Of a stretch of 64,000 bases of DNA, positions 61,708 to 64,000 are shown piece by piece; position 1 is the stretch's first letter, and each line of letters starts with the position of its first letter. The DNA lies in the NCBI RefSeq assembly GCF_016595795.1, contig NZ_JAENHN010000007.1, positions 1-64,000 of the forward strand. Reading direction: 5' to 3'. The DNA comes from Clostridium yunnanense. GTDB taxonomy: Bacteria; Bacillota; Clostridia; Clostridiales; Clostridiaceae. The position numbers and the translations under genes were made by a program. The notes beneath the pieces were generated by a model. It ran no database searches. It saw nothing but the letters and a program-made list of their open reading frames with translations, and was not told where the DNA came from.

Positions 61708-61866
61708 TTTAGCTTATTAATAATCTCTTTCATTTTTGATAATGAATATGAGTTCACATCGCCTAGATGAAATACTATATCATCTTCCTTCACTACGCTA
61801 TTCCAAGAAGAAATCATTTGCTTATCCATGTCTTCAATATTTAAAAATGGTGGTTTTTCATATGTA
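61708..61866 (-). pseudogene. fragment of a metallophosphoesterase gene
   Basis: About 160 bp are 85-90% identical (by eye) to codons of the phosphoesterase at 57316-57834 around SNLEDMDKQMIASWNSVVKE and FHLGDVSSYPLSKMKEIINK. The rest is missing. It ends 17 bp from the stop of the second RRNPP regulator, at the place where a signal-peptide gene would be expected. Confidence 0.85.
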
Positions 61867-61883
61867 TCCTATAGAGTGCTTTT

Positions 61884-63035
61884 TTACAAAGTACCAATAA
61901 CCTTTTCAAATCGCTTCATAACTTCTTTTAAATCTTCTTTAGAATCATATGCTAAGGTTAAAGCTTTATAATTTTCAATAAGCATATCAAACGTTTTATT
62001 TTCTGCAGCGATACTAGCAGCTAAATCAAACATCATAGTGCCTTCCCGAACTAAGCCTAGCTTAACAAACACTCTCCCTTTTATATTTAAAGTACTTGGT
62101 AACGCAACTCTATTTACCTTATTTTTTAAAGCATGAGCTTTATTTGCATATTCTAAGCTTTTTTTATAATTATCTTTTTTGTAGCAAAATTCTGATATGT
62201 TATGATATAAAAATGACAGGACTAAGTCATTGGTATCCCCAACTTCTTCCACTAAGGAAAAATACTCTTTCAATGCATTATCATCCTTTAGCTCCATTAA
62301 AGCATTTGCTTTAGTCATTCTAGCATTAATTAATATTTCTTTACTGATCTTAAATTTTGCTTTTAATATGTTTTCATCAACTGTTTGTATGCAGCTAATA
62401 TATTGTGTAGATTTTGCATATACAATGGCAAGATTAAGACTTGATTTGAAATAAATTAGGATATTACTTTCTTTTAAAGAATGTTCTATAGCTTGTTTAA
62501 AATAGTATATAGCCTCTATATATTCGCCTTGTCTTTCCTTACATACTCCAAGTTGTTTATGCAAAAGAGCTTGCCCACTATTTTGCCTTGTTTCTTGCAA
62601 TTTTCCTAAAGCTAAATTGTAGTTAATAAAAGCTTTAACGAAATCCTTCTCGGCTAAAAACTTGTCTGCTTTCATTTCATATATTTTAGCTAAGAGATCA
62701 TATATCTCAAAATCTAAAGCTATCTTTGTGAGTTTATCAAGCTCCGTATGGTCATTATTCTTTATAAGTTCCTTTTCAATATAAAGTCTTGCATCTTCCT
62801 CTGCAAGCCTTGAGAAATATTCATTATCTATATCCAGTGTTAAAGATTTGTTCATTGCAATTTCCTTAAACCTTGATACTAACCTTTCTGAACTCCTCTT
62901 GCTTACGCTTCTTCTACCATTCTCCATCATACTGACAAAAGCCATAGTTATATTATTCGTCACTAGGTCAGATTGCCTTATCCCAAACCTTTTTCTCATT
63001 AATCTTATTTTTTCACTTGGCTCAAAAAACTCCAA
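61884..63035 (-). CDS. RRNPP-type regulator, copy 2 (no peptide gene found)
   Basis: A 383-residue paralogue of the 60175-61449 product, about 50% identical by eye: LEFFEPSEKIRLMRKRFGIR, ENGRRSVSKRSSERLVSRFK, then TPR repeats (SFLYHNISEFCYKKDNYKKS). The TTG at 63035 lies 6 nt after AAGAGGTG; the GTG 9 nt earlier overlaps that site. The C-terminus is shorter than in the paralogue by about 40 residues and stops next to the phosphoesterase fragment, so the end may have been replaced. No secreted peptide gene follows within the gap, so it may respond to the neighbour's peptide or be orphan. Confidence 0.82.
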   Translation of the reverse strand: MEFFEPSEKIRLMRKRFGIRQSDLVTNNITMAFVSMMENGRRSVSKRSSERLVSRFKEIAMNKSLTLDIDNEYFSRLAEEDARLYIEKELIKNNDHTELDKLTKIALDFEIYDLLAKIYEMKADKFLAEKDFVKAFINYNLALGKLQETRQNSGQALLHKQLGVCKERQGEYIEAIYYFKQAIEHSLKESNILIYFKSSLNLAIVYAKSTQYISCIQTVDENILKAKFKISKEILINARMTKANALMELKDDNALKEYFSLVEEVGDTNDLVLSFLYHNISEFCYKKDNYKKSLEYANKAHALKNKVNRVALPSTLNIKGRVFVKLGLVREGTMMFDLAASIAAENKTFDMLIENYKALTLAYDSKEDLKEVMKRFEKVIGTL

Positions 63036-63339
63036 AATAATCACCTCTTTTTCGCTACTTACATATCAATACTCTTTTGTATAATTATAACATAAAAAAT
63101 TCTATCATTTAAAAAACTTTGCTGGCTGGATAAGTTATGCTCTATTCCACTTTCGTTACTGTCTTTGTAAATGTTATATTGCATATTGAAGATTCCATAC
63201 CTAAAGTTCCTAATATTCGTGTAGTTTCATCTATCCACAACGAATTTAATAAATATCAAGTGAATCCACTACATAAACGTTCATAATAGTTGCAAAACCA
63301 ACATCTATATGAGCTCTCATTCTCCTTTTCCAATTAAAA

Positions 63340-63372
63340 TAGCTAGTAAAACTTAATATATTTTACTAGCTA
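63340..63372 (-). terminator. terminator
   Basis: A perfect 12-bp stem TAGCTAGTAAAA/TTTTACTAGCTA with a 9-nt loop, followed by a T-rich stretch on the minus strand, 20 nt after the Rpn-like relic. Confidence 0.75.
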
Positions 63373-63392
63373 CTTACATAATATATCATTTG

Positions 63393-63600
63393 CTACTTCC
63401 TAAGCCTCTTAACCTCTTCTACTGTAAGCTCTAAGCTTCTTACCTTTTCACTTTCAGCATTTTTTAAAAATTCTGTCCATGCTACTAGCATATCCTTTTC
63501 ATCGGTGTTATTTTCTAATTTAGGAATTTCGATAAAATGCATTTCCATAATATCTGTAAGTTCTTCATTGATCTCGATTTCCTTTAGCCTATAGTGTGAT
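63393..63600 (-). pseudogene. C-terminal part of an Rpn / PD-(D/E)XK transposase-like protein
   Basis: About 68 open codons end in TAG and read ELTDIMEMHFIEIPKLENNT and DMLVAWTEFLKNAESEKVRS. The MHFIEIPK...AW.EFLK pattern is the common middle/C-terminal signature of PDDEXK-type transposase-related (Rpn superfamily) proteins of Firmicutes. It has no N-terminal nuclease core. This is a family branch different from the two rpn genes at 6 and 11 kb. Confidence 0.6.
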
Positions 63601-63691
63601 CTTATCCTTGGACTTTAAGATAGCGTTCAACAAAGATATGAGTATCTCTAGATTTTCAAATTAATTTACAATTGTTAGAATTTAACCAATT

Positions 63692-64000
63692 CTAAATTTT
63701 ATTACCTTTGTATTTAGCAATTAATCTATTCCCCAAGAAAACAGCCTTATCAATATTATTTACCTTACCGTAAATTATTGTTGAGATTCCTAATAAAGCA
63801 AGATAATTAGTATATTTAATGTTTGACAGAACGTCTCTATCTACTCCGTATCCTTTAAAATATGCATCAATAATATATTCATCTTTCAATACAACAGCTG
63901 ATACCGTCTGAGCTTTGATTCCCCAAGTTAAATATTCAAAATCTACAATACCAGTAAGTCTATTTTCAGAGTCAACCATCCAATTTCTCACTGTATTATC
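63692..64000 (-). CDS. aminoglycoside phosphotransferase-like protein, C-terminal part (cut by the window edge)
   Basis: The frame is open to the right edge. DNTVRNWMVDSENRLTGIVD and FEYLTWGIKAQTVSAVVL match the C-terminal half of the APH/ChoK kinase fold, with the conserved GIVDFEY metal site (D) after the catalytic loop, which lies outside the window. Family members phosphorylate antibiotics, choline or homoserine; the substrate cannot be judged from this part. It terminates at 63692 without an obvious terminator. Confidence 0.7.
   Translation of the reverse strand, partial: DNTVRNWMVDSENRLTGIVDFEYLTWGIKAQTVSAVVLKDEYIIDAYFKGYGVDRDVLSNIKYTNYLALLGISTIIYGKVNNIDKAVFLGNRLIAKYKGNKI

Noticed and set aside
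1-64000. CRISPR arrays, tRNA or rRNA genes, replication origin
   Set aside because: No regularly spaced repeats, no cloverleaf with conserved TTCGA-type arm and no rRNA-like sequence was noticed on either strand; a tool-based scan would be needed to exclude degenerate cases.

Overview
The window is AT-rich (most of it looks like roughly 28-30% G+C), with Shine-Dalgarno sites of the AGGAGG type, frequent TTG/GTG starts and clostridial gene content (GH39 xylosidase, RRNPP quorum-sensing regulators, Rpn nucleases). It most likely comes from Clostridium sensu stricto or a close relative. Nearly every gene is on the minus strand, so gene order below is described right to left in transcription terms where it matters. 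No rRNA, tRNA or CRISPR array was found.

Layout. 0-6 kb: a dTDP-dehydrorhamnose-reductase-like gene, an LUD-domain protein, a secreted geobacillin-26-like protein overlapping a two-TM protein (candidate bacteriocin/immunity pair), a decayed helicase fragment and a GH39 beta-xylosidase. 6-15 kb: a nuclease/helicase island. It holds two near-identical Rpn nuclease genes in a 1.25-kb direct repeat that flanks an SF1 helicase-DUF2726 nuclease. Upstream lies an operon of a NERD-HRDC protein and a UvrD helicase fused to a PD-(D/E)XK domain and a complete LexA-type self-cleavage domain. Each Rpn gene has a LexA-box-like palindrome upstream and an internal GTG with an ideal ribosome-binding site that would produce a C-terminal RpnS-like antitoxin. 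15-22 kb: a graveyard of mobile DNA (IS30 remnant, serine-recombinase tail, phage terminase tail, truncated DUF4268, short dispersed repeats) around a PD-(D/E)XK protein and an HD-DUF429 fusion.

22.4-28.9 kb: a block with visibly higher G+C, bounded by short inverted motifs. It holds a two-gene unit (a YdjM-like hydrolase candidate and a coiled-coil/glycine-zipper membrane protein), two unknown genes and broken GIY-YIG and PD-(D/E)XK nucleases. 29-38 kb: HNH endonuclease and methyltransferase-nuclease genes among several genes broken by one frameshift or stop each. 38-46 kb: a complete type I restriction-modification locus (hsdM, hsdS, hsdR) with a DUF3791/DUF3990 toxin-antitoxin-like trio between hsdS and hsdR. 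46-56 kb: a McrB/DUF2357 type IV restriction pair preceded by a novel nuclease gene, then a PLD-nuclease/helicase. 56-57 kb: a HepT/MntA toxin-antitoxin pair. 57-64 kb: housekeeping-like genes (phosphoesterase, SDR) and two RRNPP-type regulators, one followed by a 46-codon secreted signal-peptide gene with a palindrome in its promoter region; the window ends in a truncated aminoglycoside-phosphotransferase-like gene.

Overall this is a large defence island that has repeatedly gained, duplicated and lost genes. The most distinctive part is the 6-15 kb module. There, SOS-type operators, gene-within-gene Rpn toxins and a helicase-nuclease carrying a LexA self-cleavage module together suggest a DNA-damage-triggered defence or repair system.
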